Source: Amaurobius ferox (Eukaryota > Arthropoda > Arachnida > Araneae > Amaurobiidae). Taken from it: a stretch of 64,000 nucleotides of DNA. The translations under genes and the position numbers were made by a program. How positions within the stretch are numbered: position 1 is the stretch's first letter; every line of letters starts with the position of its first letter. Shown in pieces: positions 23,923-35,939 of the stretch. The stretch spans positions 66,550,037 through 66,614,036 of the forward strand of contig OX578138.1 of assembly GCA_951213105.1 (NCBI GenBank), read 5' to 3'. Below the pieces are notes generated by a model, which had not been told where the DNA came from, did no database searches, and was given only the letters and a program-made list of their open reading frames with translations.

Positions 23923-25349
23923 TTTAGTTCATGTTTACATTCGTTGATGTTTATGCCTTCGGCTAACTGTTTCGATTTAATTTCCTTTATAGAGCCGAAG
24001 TTTTTGTGACCCATTCTTCTGTGCCATAATGTAACACAATTGGGGTTGTTACAGTTATTTACCATATATGTAACATTTTTGTTTTGTGGTGTGAGCAGGT
24101 CTAGCTCATATAGGTTATTTTTTATTTTTCCTTCTAAGAATATTTCATCATTGTAAGTTAACTGACAGTTGTCTTTAGTAAAAGTTACTTTGCATCCATG
24201 CTGTGTTGCTTTTCGTACGGAAAATAAATTAGCTTTCAGTTCTGGCACAAATAGTACTTCCTGTAGCGTTACTTGTCTTATCTCTCCATCCGAGGCTCGA
24301 CTTTTTATTTTTACTTCGCCTGACCCATAGGCGGTTAAGGCTTTACCGTTAGCAACGATAACTTCCGATTTGTTTTTATTATTTATTTTAGTGAATAAAT
24401 TCCCATTATTTGTTATGTGGGATGAGGAACCACTATCAACGATCCAGCTGTCTTCTTCAGTTTGATTAGTTATGAGCGCTAAGTCTCTAAATTTCGATCC
24501 TACTTTATCTACAGTGTCTGAATATCTTTCTTGTGTTCGTGACTTCGCGGCCGGTCTGTCGTTTCCCTCATACACTAACTGTGATGAGTTGTGTCTGAAT
24601 TTATTTTTATAATCTTTATATCTGCCGGGCTCATTGGTCTTATTCTTTAGACGCCAACATTCAGATTTGTTGTGGTTCTTCATTTTGCAATGTGAGCAGT
24701 ATTTGTTATCCATTTTGTAGCCATAGGTGTTAGAGAATTTTTTATTCGCGTGAAAAGCCTTTGCCATGTTTTGCGGCATTTCTTGGTGATCCCTACGTCT
24801 ATTATATTCATCAATCAGTTTGCTGCTAATGAATTCCGGTGTCAGTTCATCCTCTGGTCGCGCTTCCAACGCCGTTATCAGCGTTTCGTAACTGGGGGGT
24901 AGCGAACACAGAAATAGTGCTGATATATGCGAATTATTTATTTCCTCCCCGATTGCTTTAAGTTTATCCACTGTTTCCAGAATTTTGGTTATATGTTGTT
25001 GCATGTTTCCCCTTTCATCTAACTTTATACTGTACAACTTTCGTAAAAGGTATAGTTTGCTGGATAAATTAGCTCTTTTGTGTATTGCGCGAAGCGCGTT
25101 CCAAGTATCGCGCGCCGTGGTGAGATGCTTGACGTGAACGATTTGAGAATCCTCTATACATAAATTTATGAGCGCTCTGGCTTTTCTATCTTTTTTCTGC
25201 CATTCGTCGGTAATTGGGTCCGGAGCCACTTCTGTTATCGTTTCTGATAATTCTTTATTCAATAATGTCATTTCCATTTTAAACTTCCAATTGGAATAGT
25301 TGCCCTGGTTTAATTTTTCGATCAAGTGACTTTCCTTGATAGATGCCAT
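23745..25349 (-). pseudogene. gag: Copia gag, protease and integrase N-terminus, ending in a frameshift
   Basis: ATG at 25349, about 300 bases after the PBS. Residues 1-210 are a UBN2/DUF4219-type gag capsid (KLNQGNYSNWKFKM, LLRKLYSIK). The zinc knuckle CSHCKMKNHNKSEC (CX2CX4HX4C) is near residue 216. Protease active site is VDSGSSSH near 302. A GAG-pre-integrase/HHCC domain with LWHRRMGH and CETC lies near 440-480, followed by LVHSDVCGPM. The normal Copia reading YVLTxIDDFSRYT is broken at about 23780: the frame reads YVLTLMISPGTQ and stops. Restoring one base is all that would join it to pol, so this is a young inactivating lesion, or possibly a sequencing error. Confidence 0.93.
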
Positions 25350-25640
25350 TATATTTTTTTTTTAGTTTCCTTGAGAAATATTTTCCCTTTTTTTTTTTTA
25401 TTTGCAGTGCGATATTTCCTTTTAATCTTATTCCGAAAAGAAATCACTTTCGGTTTGGAAGTTTTTTTTTTTTACGAAGTCAATGGGGAACGAAAAAATA
25501 ATTGTGATATATTTGTATATCAATTTTCTTTTCGGTTACTTATTTTTATGCCCTTTTTCAAATAATAATTTTATTGTTCATGAAAAATGCTGCTATTTTA
25601 TTTTGTTAGTACCAATTTCTCCAGCGAGACAGGCAACAAC

Positions 25641-25655
25641 TTCAGTCTCATAATC
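25641..25655 (-). promoter_or_regulatory. Primer-binding site, matches the elongator tRNA-Met anticodon arm
   Basis: Directly after the 5' LTR the minus strand reads GATTATGAGACTGAA. Its complement TCAGTCTCATAATC equals the anticodon stem-loop of elongator tRNA-Met(CAU) as known in animals, ending near tRNA position 40. Copia/1731 elements use an internal half of initiator tRNA-Met cut near position 39. The mode is the same here but the tRNA differs. Confidence 0.65.
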
Positions 25656-26157
25656 TGATAAAAATATAGGAGCTCGGTTGTGCATAGGTAATGGCACTCT
25701 GACTCGCCAATGAGAATAAATGTTATAATATCATTTTACTTTATCCACAGCATAATTATAATAGGTAAAATGCTTACCTTTCTGTTTGAAGGGCGTAGGG
25801 CAATCTTACTTCTTTCCTCCTAAAGTCTTAAAAAATATCAGTTTTAGTGTGTTTGTTTACCATCTTGATATCAGGAATAATTTCGCTTGATTGGAAGAAA
25901 AAACATATTTTTTTAATTAGATTCTGCATTTAAAAATTACATAGGAAAACAAAGAAACAAGCATTTTGCTGCGACATCAAACGAAGCATCGACAACACAG
26001 AACAGAACTTCAGTTCGTAAGTGTACCGGTATAGTCTCTTTGATGCGCGCGCAGATTTCTCGAAGTAAACACATTCCTCTTCTGGTGGAAAGGCGAGAGT
26101 CAGTGTTTTTGCGTTTGTCAGTCTTTCGTAGCGATGAGAGATCATTTATTTCTAACA
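25656..26157 (-). repeat. 5' LTR of the Copia element
   Basis: Same length and ends as the 3' LTR. Should hold the promoter and polyadenylation signals. The untranslated leader runs from 25640 to 25350 and is T/A-rich. Confidence 0.95.
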
Positions 26158-26162
26158 GAAAG

Positions 26163-26952
26163 TCCCCTCCTCTGGTGGTACATTATCAAATATGGAATAA
26201 ATTGAAATATTTTGTCAAGTCCTTTACAGTGAGGGGCAGCATGTTATAATGGTAATCATTTGGATCCATAATACCGATTTTTCAAAAATTTTCTTGTAAA
26301 ATTTTGAAAAAGAAAAAGTTACTAAAACTGGATTCTGGCATGAAAAAGTCGAGTGGAACTACATTCCAATTACTTTTCTTTAATTGTATAATTTGATTTT
26401 CGTGAAAATGCGTCTAAAAGCATAGCTTTTGGTTTTCAAATAAATTTTTACTTTATTTAAAATTTTAATTTCATCCGATAAAGTTATACATTTTAATGTT
26501 TACATGCTAGAGATGCTGTACCGACTGTTAAACGAGCAAATACGAAATACGAAAAATCAACTTTTCAATTTTAAAAGAATGACTGTTAAAAACCTCGTAA
26601 ACATCTAGTATGTTCTCATATACGCTTACTGAACACAAATATGCTCTGTGTATATTTTGATTAAGTTCGACCTTTGAAGTTGTATATAAATTACAAATGA
26701 AAAAAAATCTTAAATCCTAATTTTTCAATTTCACAATTTCAAAGTGGAGATCTGTTTCAAATGTCGATCCTTTAATGCTGCAATTCAATGAAAATGCTTA
26801 AAATAATAGATTCACACCGATAAGGTACTGTAACACAGATATGGACAACCTTTTAGAGTCTGTGAGATAGATGACATTAATTGGGTTGGAATAAATTCGG
26901 TTAAATGTCTAACACATAAAAATATTGGTAATCAATCACATTTAACAAAATA
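26163..26952. other. Gene-free stretch
   Basis: AT-rich, no ORF or recognisable repeat. Confidence 0.45.
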
Positions 26953-27894
26953 TCTGATGTGGGCAGCACATGACTTTCCTTATTGCAATGAATTTACTAC
27001 TTTTACAGTAAAAAAAAAATAGATTGTCTTGATAGTAGATATTTATATTCTTTCCAAGATATTGAATTTTCGTCAGTGAGTAGCGATTTTCATTGATTTA
27101 GCGTCATTTTAATGCATTTGGCGAGTTTTTCGTTAATTTAGCAACATTTAAAAAAGTCGCCAAGTTGGCGACATTCCACCAAATTCGTCGTCAGAATATC
27201 GCCAAGCGTTATGGACGCAGAAATAAGTTATTCTTACAGCAGATAAATGACAATTGGCGTTCAAATCCAAAGTATTACTCGAAGTATCTTTTTTCATGAA
27301 TGGAACGAGCTAGATCCACGAGAATGATGTCACCCAATTTATCGCATGGTATTACATATGAAAAGCTAACATGTTTCTCAATATGAAATATTTTTCTTTT
27401 ATTTTATATGATTTTTTGATAATTTTTTTTTAAAATGGTCAATATCTCGAGAACGGTTCATGTTAGCATTTTAAATTTATGTCAATCGCTTTCTAATGAA
27501 AAATTACATAAGAAATGTCTATTTGCGTAACTTTATTAGAGGTTTTGATTTTTTGACGATTTTTTCAAAATTTCACTCGAAAATTTAGGGGGGTTCTGAA
27601 CATTCGATTGCGTACAAAAACAATAGGCTTCCAGTGTTTACGGATTATAATTTTTGTAACAAATTTCGTTCGAATCGGTCCATTCGTTCGTCAGTTATCG
27701 TCTGCACAGACTCACTGACACACACACACACACACACATACTTTCACACACACACACACACGCAGACATCACTTCAAAAATGTTCGATTTGTGATCAGGG
27801 ATGCTTGAAACGTGCTCTCCTGTCGAAAACTCGAATTCGAATTTTCGACCCAGTCACAATACTTTCCTTATACATTATTGTATATAAGGAAAGT
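26953..27894 (-). mobile_element. R930 repeat, copy 2 (942 bp)
   Basis: Same orientation and structure as the copy at 15573. The flanks contain imperfect direct repeats (AATCAATCACATTTAACAAA versus AATCAATATTTAATAAAATA), which may be a decayed target duplication. Confidence 0.8.
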
Positions 27895-28079
27895 AACAAT
27901 CAATATTTAATAAAATAATCAATGTTTTCAATATTTAATTTTACTTAGCAGAAATATTGAAACTTTTAAAATGTTGAGTTGTACTAAGATTAGAGGGAGT
28001 GTAAGTATTTTGAAATAATTTATCTACTAAACAAATAAAATTTAAATTATGTGAACAGTAATGAATTTGCCAATATATT

Positions 28080-28515
28080 GTTACGAACTTATTCTCAGGA
28101 GTAGTGAGTGTGCACGAAGGATACAAGAATGATTCCAAATTTCTGGATAAATAACACGTTTATTCACAGGCTCAACGTAAACAGGAACAATTGCAATCAA
28201 ACAACACTAAAATGCTCCACTAATTTCATAAAATAACTGAATCTCAAAACATTGACAAAAGTAATTTCACAAGACAGTCGCTATTATTCTCGAAACATTG
28301 AGGAAAATCACCGTCCATTGCAGTCTGTATGACGTCAACTGAACTGAGTGATGGCTTCTTTTTTATTGGCTCTTTCTGTAGAAACTTCTAGAATTATCTA
28401 ATATCTCGTAGACTTTTTTGTTATTTCGTTGTATTTCTCGAATATTCGAAAAGTCACCAATATCGCCAAATTGGCGATAAATCATCAAAATTGACAACCC
28501 TTCTTCGTACTCGGA
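28080..28515 (+). repeat. Dispersed repeat (paralogue of 12895-13450) with the empty site for 59-nt copy 2
   Basis: Lacks both the 59-nt insert and the inverted duplication found in the other copy. Carries TGACGTCA at 28330-28337 and the near-palindrome ATCGCCAAATTGGCGAT near 28469. The stretch 27895-28079 before it is unassigned. Confidence 0.7.
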
Positions 28516-29022
28516 ATTCTGGCGCGGACGGTATGCGCATACGGGTATCTTCTGGAGAAAACACTCCGATAAAGCCATCTAGTCTGTGAAGAGACGAAAA
28601 ACTTTAGAAGAAAGAGGATATTACACGTTCGCAACATTGTTTTTGTTTCTTTTTCTTTTGGTCCTTATATGAGTTGAACTAGTATATGTTATATTTTTCA
28701 CCTAAATTGGAAGTTTACTTACAGTTGCTTCACATTTCCAGGTTTTCAATTATTTTAATTTTACTTGGTAATTTGTTAATTCTATTGATGCCAAATTACT
28801 AAATCTCCTACAACCGTGGAAATTCGTCAAAGCGATTACTCTTAGCATATAGGATTTGTTTGCATGGAATTTGTCATGCAAAATTTCATAAAAAACGATA
28901 ATTTGTTTTCTGTAACTTTTACTGAAACTTTTACATGTGTTATATCGCAAACATAAATAACGCAAACATAAATTTTTCATATATCGCAATATATTATACA
29001 CATATCGCAAACATAAATTTTT

Positions 29023-29625
29023 TTTCAAGTGACGTGTTACCCCTAGGATGAAAGTTGTACGTATACGATTTTCGAAGTTGTAGACTAAAAATGTTCATAA
29101 GTTTACAATAAAATTTAGGATTTTCAAAAATGTGCTAATATGTAACATTTTTCCTAAGAATATGCTTACAATTCAATTTTAAGACTTTTAAAAATGTACT
29201 AATACGTGAAATTTTTTCGAAGTGTTGATTTATTTGTTGTTTAAGCTGTGTTTAAATGTTCTGCAGGCATAATAACACTTACATTAATTAAAGTTGAATC
29301 ATTTAGTTAAGTATTTGTTATGCCTTATTAAAAATAATATCTTATGTTTTTAAACAGTGATGAAAATTTACTTTTAAGTTTCCGCGATGATAGTTTATTT
29401 TTCAAAGTATGAATATTTGTTTTATTTTTTTTTTAAATAGATAATACGTTGGATATTTTCAAAGTGATGTGTTATCTAGGATGTAAATTGTGCATATACG
29501 ATTTTCAAAGATGTAATAATAGTGAAAATTTCCCACGTATATGTTTACAATTCAACTTAATGATTATTAAAGAAGTGCTAATACGTAAAACATTTCCTAA
29601 GTGTTAAGTTATCTATTACTTAAGC
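29023..29625 (+). repeat. Diverged tandem duplication, unit about 250-430 bp
   Basis: AAGTGA.GTGTTA...AGGATG.AA.TTGT, TATACGATTTTC and GCTAATA.GTAA blocks occur at about 29023-29270 and again at 29458-29625. The preceding 28516-29022 holds three short ATATCGCAA/CGCAAACATAAAT repeats near 28935-29020 and nothing else recognisable. Confidence 0.5.
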
Positions 29626-31067
29626 TGTTCATTCTGAAACAACGCAATTACAATATATTTGAGTTCAACTGATCACCAAAATCTGATTATTTCTACAACG
29701 AAGCCAAATTTTCACTTTTGGAGAATGTAAACAAATAAAGATGTAGGATGAGTTGTATAACAATTGCTGAATTTTTTAGCGCAAAATTATTTAGCTCTGG
29801 AGTCTGTAATATAGCTGATATAAATGAAACATTAATTGACTTTAGATAGAGAAGTAAACGATTTTTTCGATGAAGTTTTAAGTATAGAGTTAAATTACTT
29901 GTATCTCCATGGTTTTAAGTTTTTAAATAAAATAATTATTGTAGTATTGTAATGAATGAAAGGAATGGAATAAAAAAGTATGAATGAAATAATTACAGCT
30001 TTTACATAGAGAGCCAGGCGATTTATATATCAATGACGTCACATTTGAATAAAGTTAATTTTTATCGATACAGTTTTATATTTTCAAATACAATAAATTA
30101 TTGTAATATTGTGATAATTTTAAAAATATTACCGCTGAATGTATCGCATTTTACAGATGTTTAAACCAGGCAATTTATATTTCAATGACGTCATTTGAAT
30201 ATAGTTCATTTTTTTTTCGATGAAGTTTTAAGTTTCCAAATATAATAAATTAATATAGTATTGTGATAATTTTAAAAACATTACCTCTGAATGTATTGCA
30301 TTTTAGAGATGTTTAAATAAAATTGCATTGCAGTTGGAAAGTGTTTCATAATCAATACTTTATGCATGATTGATTTTTCTTGTTTATATTTAGTGTTGCA
30401 TCCGTCCTAAAACCGCTTTATTTTTTTTTTTTCTGTGCATCTATATACTGCGACAACGCAATTATAATATTTGTGAGATTAAATGATCATCAAACTTTGA
30501 TTATTTCTACAACGAAGCCTGATTTTCACGTATGGAGAATGTAAACAGATCAAGATGTAAGATGAGTTAAGAATTGCTGAATTTCTTTAACGCAAAATTA
30601 TTTAGCTCTGGAGTCTGCAATATAGCTGATATGAATGAAACATTCATTGATTTTACATAGAGGAGTCGACGATTATATTTCCTTTTTCGATGAAGATTTA
30701 AGCATGGAGTTATACAGTATTTTTACCTCCGTGATTTCAAGCTTTTAAGTAAAATAAATTATTGTGGTATTGTGATAATTTTAAAAATATCGCCGCTGAA
30801 TGAAAAGAATGGAAAACAGTTTATGAATGAAAATTTCACTGCTTTTATATAGAGAGCCAGGCGTTTTATATTTCGATGACGTTTTTTGAATAAAGCTCAT
30901 TTATTTTGATGAAGTTTTCAAATATAATGAATTGTAATATTGTGATAATTTTAAAAATATCACTGTTGAATGTCTCGCATTTTAAAGATGTGTGTTTAAA
31001 ATTGCATTGCAGTTGGAAAGTGTTTCATAATCAATGCTTTATACATGATTGATCTTTCTTGTTTAGT
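29626..31067 (+). repeat. R1300 repeat, two consecutive 5'-truncated copies
   Basis: 29626-30382 and 30383-31067 each start in the AACGCAATTACAATAT / ATCCGTCCTAAAACC region and end CATGATTGAT.TTTCTTG. Intact TGACGTCA lies at 30034-30041 and 30186-30193. The second copy has the altered TGACGTTT near 30879. Confidence 0.7.
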
Positions 31068-31077
31068 TGAATATATT

Positions 31078-31278
31078 CATTTTGTCAAAACAATGTAGAT
31101 TCTATGTTATTTTTGTACTAATAAAAAATGTTGTGTGGTATATCCATTTTGTCAAAACAATGTAGATTCTATGTTATTTTTGTACTAATAAAAAATGTTG
31201 TGTGGTATATCCATTTTGTCAAAACAATGTAGATTCTATGTTATTTTTGTACTAATAAAATATGTTGTGTGGTAGAAG
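31078..31278 (+). repeat. Three tandem copies of a 67-bp unit
   Basis: Units start at 31078, 31145 and 31212 (CATTTTGTCAAAACAATG). They are almost identical, with one A/T change near the end of the third, so the amplification is recent. Confidence 0.95.
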
Positions 31279-31579
31279 ATTCAAGGTGTATTTGCATATT
31301 AGTGTGTTTGTTTAATGAAATCTGAGGAACTTAAAAATATTGTTAAAGTTCAATTGTTAATAAGTTTCAGAGTTCTGTAAATATCAATTATGATTTTACA
31401 TCATACTTTATTAAAAACCAATGTAGTTACTTTTTTGATATTTTCATAATAAACTGCTAGTAAAAGTGCATTTCGTGATTACATTTAATTTACTTATACA
31501 AGAAAACTGCTTAGGGATATGCAAAAAATAATATTTTTTCAGAAGAGTTACATTCCAGTAATGAAACAAAATAAACGCA

Positions 31580-32515
31580 TTTGTTATTTATAACATACCA
31601 GAAAAATCATGTTTCATATTTTTAGAAAGTTAAAAATTGACATTTGTCATTTTTAGAAAGTTAAAAATTTACATTTGTTAATTTTCACATGACGAAACAA
31701 CGCATTTGTTGTGTTTGTAAAGTTGAAATTCACATTTGTTAATTTTTGAAAAGTTGAAATTCACGTTTGATAATAGTTGAAAGAAAATAGCATATATATT
31801 AAAACCAATGTTATTTTCCATAAGAAATTTATATACACATTTATTATTTTTTAAAACATATGTTATTTTGAACACAAATGTTTTTTTTTAACATATGTTA
31901 TTTTGAACACAAGTGTTTTTTTAAACATATGTTATTTTGAACACAAGTGTTATTTTTTAACACATGTGTTATTTTGAACACGTGTTAATTTTCACATGAT
32001 GCAAATTCACATTTGTTGATTTTGAAAAGTTGAAATTCACATTTGTCAGTTTTTATGAAGTTGAAATTTACGTTTGCTAATTTTTTAAAAGTTGATTTTC
32101 ATCTTTGTTAATTTTTGAAAGAGAATCGCACACTTGTTGAAACTATTATTTTCCATATGAAAATATACAAATTTGTTATTTTTGAAAAGTTCAAATTCAC
32201 ATGCGTCAATTTTCACATGATGCCAATTCATATTTCCTTTTTTTAAAAGTTTAAATTCATATTTGTTAATTTTTGAAAAATTAAAATTCACATTTCTTAA
32301 TTTTTAAAAGAAAATAGTACAGTTGTTGAAACTTATGTTACATTCTATATAAAAATATACACATTTGTTATTTTTGAAAAGTTGAAACTCACATATGCTA
32401 ATTTTCACATAATGCAAATTCACATTTGTTATATTTGAAAGTTTAAATTCATATTTGTTAATTTTTGAAAAGTTAAAATTCACATTTCTTAATTTTTGAA
32501 AGAAAATAGCACACT
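31580..32515 (+). repeat. Degenerate minisatellite
   Basis: Roughly 40-45-bp units built from TTTTTGAAAAGTTGAAATTC, ACATTTGTTAATTTT, CACATGATGC and AACACATGTGTTATTTTGA variants, in irregular order. Larger blocks of about 170 bp repeat at 32150-32340 and 32340-32510. Confidence 0.7.
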
Positions 32516-32660
32516 ATCTGCTGCGGGTACTGCAGCTGGTAGATATTGAAACAAGTTTTAGCTATAGAAAGAAAATTATATATACGAGGTATAAAGCTTG
32601 AATACATTTTACGAATAATTTGTTATTTACAAATATTTTACGAATATTTCATTTAATATT

Positions 32661-33571
32661 ACTTTCCTTATATACATAATGTATAAGGAAAAATTCGAGC
32701 TTTCGACGAGAGAGCACGTTTCAAGCATCCCTGATCACGAATCAAACATTTTTGAAGTGATGTCTGTGTGTGTGGGGGGGGGGTGAAAGTATGTGTGTGT
32801 GTGTGCGTGTGTGTGTCAGTGAGTCTGTGGAGACGATAACTGACGAACGAATGGACCGATTTGAACAAAATTTGGTTCAAAAATCACAATTTTTAAACAC
32901 TGGAAGCTTATTGTTTTTATACGCAATCGAATGTTCAGAACCCCCCTAAATTTTAGAATGAAATTTTGAAAAAATCGTCAAAATATCAAAACCGCTAATA
33001 AAGTTACGCAAATAGACATTTCTTATGTAATTTTTCATTAGAAAACGATTGACATAAATTTTAGAACGCTAATATGAACCGTTCTCGAGTTATTGCACAT
33101 TTTTAAAAAAAATTATCAAAAAGTCATATAAAATAAATAAAAAAAAATTCCTATTGAGAAACATGTTCACTTTTCATATGTAATACCATGCGATAAATTG
33201 GGTGACATCATTCTCGTGGATCTGGATCGTTCCATTCATGAAAAAAGATACTTTAAGTAATACTTTTGTATTTGAACGCCAATAGTCATTTATCTGCTGT
33301 AAGAATAACTTATTTCTCCATCTATAACGCTTGGCGAAATTTTGGCGACGAATTTGGCAGCATGTCGCCAACTTGGCGACTCTTTAAATGTTGCCAAATT
33401 AACGAAAATCTCGCCAAATGGATAAAAATGACGCTAAATCAATGAAAATGACTACTAATTGTCGAAAATTCAATAATATGAGTATCTACTATAAAAAACC
33501 TATTTTTTTTACTGTATAAGTAGTAAATTCATTACATTATATAAGGAAAGCCATGTGGTGCTCACATCAGA
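32661..33571 (+). mobile_element. R930 repeat, copy 3 (911 bp)
   Basis: Plus-strand copy. The 14-mer GAATATTTCATTTA stands before it (32642-32655) and after it (33592-33605), the second after an ATTTATTATTATTAT tail. This looks like a target duplication with a 3' tail, favouring a retroposon over a cut-and-paste MITE. Confidence 0.8.
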
Positions 33572-33605
33572 TTTTTATTTATTATTATTATGAATATTTC
33601 ATTTA

Positions 33606-34660
33606 TTATTATTTTTTTTAATTTAATTATTTCATTTCAGTTACAATTAAAAACTTATCAACGTACCCCTGTTGTCATCCTGGAGTGTTGTTAATTTGTG
33701 TTAGAACGTAAATAAACGACATTTGATCTTAATATTTCAGAAATTTTTGAAACGCAAATAATCAAATTTGTTTAAAACGTGTTATTTTTAAAAGGGTGCC
33801 GAGTTCACGGATTATAAAATTATTTCCCCGTCCAGATGTGTGACCCGCAGGTTGCAGCACAACTGGATAGCCCTGCCCAAGTAAAGACATATAATATATG
33901 TAGCACATATATATTATTTAAAGGTCTTTACAAAATAGCGAAGTAATGGTCAATTGTTCTAAATTAACAATGTCGAAATATAAAGTATTACTTCATAGTG
34001 CATTTTCATGCCGCGCAATATATTTTCTCTAGTCAATCAGTTTGGGTTTGAACAGTTCTTTTTTATTGTTCTTTCTATTTCAATTATCTGCAGCCTTATT
34101 CGGCACAGTTTACTAGATTTACAAGTGTCCATAACATACGCCTTCATTAAGCAGCAATATTTTTTTATATAAAATATAACTTAAAAATATTATCGACACA
34201 TGTGAAGGTGTGCAAAAAAATATTTCACTTTTAGTTTTTGTGCAATTTGATAGCCATGTGGGAAAATAGGATAATGTTTTCAGTTTTCGGTTTAATTAAG
34301 GGTTGTCAAAATGGCTGCCATCAAAAAAAATTTACCTATGACCTATCGGGATATAAATTCAGTAAAATAAAATTTGGAATTGAAATGGCAGAGTTATTTC
34401 CAATATGAAATCCACACCAAAAAGCTATTTCAATTTCCGTATTTGCCCAAGATTATTTTAACACCTACGGAAATAACGATTTTGAAAAAACCCATCTGCT
34501 TAAAAATTTACATCTTCCGCTCTTTAATATTTATTACAAATAAACACTGCTTCGAAATCCCAAGAAAACTCCCAGTGCTAAAAGTGAGAATGGACAAATG
34601 TGGGCGCAACCATATACACAATTTATGCATGTCCCACCCATTCACAATTAAATAGTGCGG
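33606..34660. other. Gene-free stretch
   Basis: AT-rich. A 93-codon ORF at 34374-34655 shows no recognisable domain. Short ATATATGTAGCACATATATA-type inverted motif near 33890-33920. Confidence 0.4.
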
Positions 34661-35292
34661 ATATTTTCGTGGACAGCACATGGCATTTTTCTACAAACTC
34701 ATTCATTTTTTCATAATTCATTAAGTTTAATTGCACAAATTAACAGGGATAATTAGTTGAAATTATATTGAATTTGGAGTTTTATTTAAATTTTCGTTTT
34801 CTTATTGCGATCGGACACATTTTCAAAGGCGACGCGGCAGACAAAAAAAATTGGGAACGGTCGGTTTTAGAGACATGGGGTTGGTCCTATTATTTTGTCA
34901 AAAAATACGTATAAAATAAATATTTAACTGATACATTTAAGCACACGTAGTCTTATTTTAGATTTTGACGATTTTTGTTGTCCATTTCTTCAAAAAAGCA
35001 TGTTCTTAATTTCCGAATCGTGCCAAAATCTAATGAGCAGCAAAATAACCTCATCTATAATATTTTGTGAAAATTGGTCAATCAGCTTTTCAGCTAAAGT
35101 AGATATATACATTGAAAACATGGGCACATAGACAGACATACACGCAGACCGACAGACACACTAAACGTCACACTAAAAAATAGTTTTTCGGGTTCTAGAA
35201 TGCTCGAAACGGGTAGATCCGTCGAAAACTCGAGTTACGATTTTCGGCACGATTTTCCATATACAGTATCATATGTATTGTAGGGAAATTAA
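34661..35292 (+). repeat. Dispersed repeat 'family E', copy 1
   Basis: Shares GCACACGTAGTC, AGAATGGGG/ACATGGGGTTGGTCCTATTA, CGAATCGT.C.A.AATC and GTTCTAGAA...CGAAAACTCGAGTT blocks, and ACAGACA-rich DNA, with 38255-39072. Ends at ATTGTAGGGAAATT. Confidence 0.6.
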
Positions 35293-35310
35293 TAATACTT
35301 GTTTTCAGTA

Positions 35311-35470
35311 ACTGAAAGTAATTTTCAGGATTGTCAGTCAGTATAATTTCTTATAGCAAGTACACTGAAAGTAATTGTCAGGATTGTCAGTCAGTATAAT
35401 TTCTTATAGCAAGCAAACTAAAAGTAATTGTCAGGATTGTCAGTCAGTATAATTTCTTATAGCAAGCAAG
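35311..35470 (+). repeat. Three tandem copies of a 53-bp unit
   Basis: Units start at 35311, 35364 and 35417 (ACTGAAAGTAATT.TCAGGA), with only a few differences. The following 35471-35939 contains no recognised feature. Confidence 0.95.
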
Positions 35471-35939
35471 GGCTACCGTAACATGAAATATGACTATCTC
35501 CCCAAACACTGATACAGGCTTAACACCGGCCATTTATTTCCTCAATTAAGTGATTCAGATGAACAGAGGACAGTGATTGCCATGCTTGTATAAAAGCAGT
35601 ATGCAGTTTCTGGAGACCGCAGTGAGAAGGGTTAGGCGGGCAAACAGCTCCCGAGAGCATCACAAACATTTTTGATGGGATTTTTCCGGAAATACTTTGG
35701 CCGCTCCGTCTGTTCAACAGCTTTACACTGTTGCCGAATTCGTTATCCTAACTTTTTAAAGTCTCCAGTAGGGGCACTGCAATATATTTTTTAATTGAGC
35801 ATAGTCACTTTGATATCGACAAATCTTATGTGTGCACTCATGGACCTTTCCTTGCGAAGTTAGTGGGAGCTTAAAAGCTTTCTTAGAAACCATATGTATT
35901 GTAACTTAATATATTGAGGTACATTTCCTAAATTTATTT

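Larger units (their letters stand above)
20859..26157 (-). mobile_element. Complete Ty1/Copia LTR retrotransposon, 5.3 kb
   Basis: Two 502-bp LTRs (TG...CA ends) with about three differences flank gag and pol. The five bases GAAAG occur outside both ends (20854-20858 and 26158-26162), the target-site duplication. Gene order gag, protease, integrase, RT, RNase H is that of Copia. On the minus strand the PBS follows the 5' LTR and a purine-rich tract precedes the 3' LTR. Near-identical LTRs indicate a recent insertion. A single base deletion in integrase is the only coding break I see. Confidence 0.95.
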
